From NCBI RefSeq assembly GCF_018224885.1, contig NZ_JAGTXB010000026.1, positions 1-64,000 of the forward strand: a stretch of DNA of 64,000 bases. The letters run 5' to 3'. Positions 63,101-64,000 of the stretch are shown in pieces. Position numbers and translations under genes: made by a program. Positions within the stretch are counted from its first letter, which is position 1, and every line of letters starts with the position of its first letter. This DNA comes from Chitinophaga hostae. Its GTDB lineage: Bacteria; Bacteroidota; Bacteroidia; Chitinophagales; Chitinophagaceae. The notes beneath the pieces are model-generated. The model was not told where the DNA came from. It did no database searches and saw only the letters and a program-made list of their open reading frames with translations.

Positions 63101-64000
63101 ATGGCGCTTCTGAAGAGAATCAACCCTTTTTCCAGACCAAACAACGACACCGGCTTTGGCACGAATGCCAATGGCTATGGTGGCCGCTTTATTAACCGTG
63201 ACGGAAGCTATAATATACGTCGGGAAGGACGTTCCTTTATGCACCGTTTTAATATTTATCATGCCCTGTTGAACGTGCCCGCCTGGCAGTTTGCGGTGGT
63301 CATCCTGCTTTTTTATTTTTCTATCAACTTGTTGTACTCGGGTATTTACTGGTGGTTGGGCGCGGATCAGTTCCAGGGTATCATTGGTAAAACTGCCTGG
63401 GAGCGGTTCAAAGAAATCTATTTCTTTAGCACGGAAACCTTTACTACTGTAGGATACGGGCGGGTAAACCCGGTTGGCGACGGTGTTAACGTGGTAGCCG
63501 CGGTGGAAGCGATGACAGGTTTTCTTTCCTTTGCGGTTGCCACAGGTCTTATCTACGGCCGGTTTTCCAAACCACGGGCACACCTGCTGTTCAGCGATGA
63601 TGCACTTGTTGCACCCTACCAGGATAAGTCAGCGCTGATGTTCCGCTTTGCCTCGTACAAAGAAAATCAAACCCTTAACAATGTGGAAGTGCAGGTAACA
63701 CTGGGCCTTCAGGTACAGGAAAATGGCAATGCCGTCTATAAATTTTATACCCTGCCACTCGAAAGGAAAATGGTGGACAGCCTGGCAATGAACTGGACAG
63801 TAGTACATCCTATTGATGAAGACAGCCCCCTGCTCGGGTTTACGGCGCAGGATATGGAAACTGCCGATGTGGAATTGTATGTAACTGTAAGAGGATTTAA
63901 TGATGTATATGCCAATACGGTGATCCAGCGAACATCTTATACCTACCAGGAAATTTTATTCAACCGGAAATTTGTACCCATGTATCGTGAAAGCGATAAC
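63101..64000 (+). CDS. Inward-rectifier-type potassium channel (KirBac-like), cut by the window
   Basis: The first 300 codons are present; the end lies outside the window. The start is the ATG at 63101. A slide-helix region (about 45-65) and first helix (VPAWQFAVVILLFYFSINLLYSGIYWW) are followed by a pore loop with the filter TVGYG (116-120) in FSTETFTTVGYGRVNP. The second helix is AVEAMTGFLSFAVATGLIYGRFSKP. The cytoplasmic immunoglobulin-like domain of Kir channels follows (LLFSDDALVAPYQDKSALMFRFASYKENQTL). It should conduct potassium across the inner membrane. Confidence 0.92.
   Translation, partial: MALLKRINPFSRPNNDTGFGTNANGYGGRFINRDGSYNIRREGRSFMHRFNIYHALLNVPAWQFAVVILLFYFSINLLYSGIYWWLGADQFQGIIGKTAWERFKEIYFFSTETFTTVGYGRVNPVGDGVNVVAAVEAMTGFLSFAVATGLIYGRFSKPRAHLLFSDDALVAPYQDKSALMFRFASYKENQTLNNVEVQVTLGLQVQENGNAVYKFYTLPLERKMVDSLAMNWTVVHPIDEDSPLLGFTAQDMETADVELYVTVRGFNDVYANTVIQRTSYTYQEILFNRKFVPMYRESDN

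Overview
The window looks like chromosomal DNA from a Bacteroidota bacterium of the Chitinophagaceae, most likely Chitinophaga or a close relative. This is inferred from gene families and signals; no search was run. The signs are a SusC-type outer-membrane barrel, two sigma/FecR pairs, a two-module FtsX/MacB permease, signal peptides ending in A|Q, lipoproteins starting C-K-K or C-K-G, and several promoters with the Bacteroidota -7 element TAnnTTTG. I see no phage, insertion sequence, CRISPR array, rRNA or tRNA.

Layout. 1-5.4 kb: small membrane proteins, a duplicated DoxX-like protein, a lipoprotein operon (COG3014-like, LpoB-like, small secreted protein), and a MarR regulator divergent from an unknown gene. 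5.4-10.8 kb: GH51 arabinofuranosidase, APH(6)-like kinase, a two-domain NTF2-like secreted protein and an esterase with a TPR tail. 10.8-15.7 kb: a sugar operon (GntR regulator, sodium-solute symporter, alpha-galactosidase) preceded by a hairpin and heptamer repeats. 15.8-17.9 kb: small secreted, BON and SH3 proteins. 18.2-25.3 kb: the most unusual part, a SusC-type beta-barrel without a plug, followed 4 bases later by an alpha-2-macroglobulin-like protein that carries a complete SusC-type plug and an intact thioester motif. 25.4-27.9 kb: an SdpR/SdpI-like pair and a hydrolase. 27.9-31.7 kb: sigma factor, FecR, an STN-domain outer-membrane protein and a methyltransferase; matching promoter-like elements lie before the sigma gene and before the methyltransferase. 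31.7-42.2 kb: molybdopterin oxidoreductase, sterol desaturase-like protein, metallophosphoesterase, cold-shock protein, tricorn-like protease, a three-gene operon with a beta-barrel and a HAD phosphatase, and a DUF3472 lipoprotein. 42.3-47.2 kb: FabF with an autoregulated TetR, a gene-poor stretch and an FtsX-type permease. 47.2-56.2 kb: AsmA-like protein, GH43 enzyme, siderophore-type TonB receptor, MFS exporter and LysR regulator. 56.3-64 kb: sigma factor, FecR and AraC-like operon, DEAD-box helicase, quinone-oxidoreductase-like enzyme, HxlR regulator divergent from a DsbA-family protein, and the start of a Kir-type potassium channel cut by the window end.

The best candidate for an undescribed system is the pair at 18208-25276. 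A TonB-dependent transporter appears to be split into two polypeptides, with its plug housed in a thioester macroglobulin at about the place where animal macroglobulins carry the protease bait region. The sequence shows the domain arrangement; the mechanism is inference.
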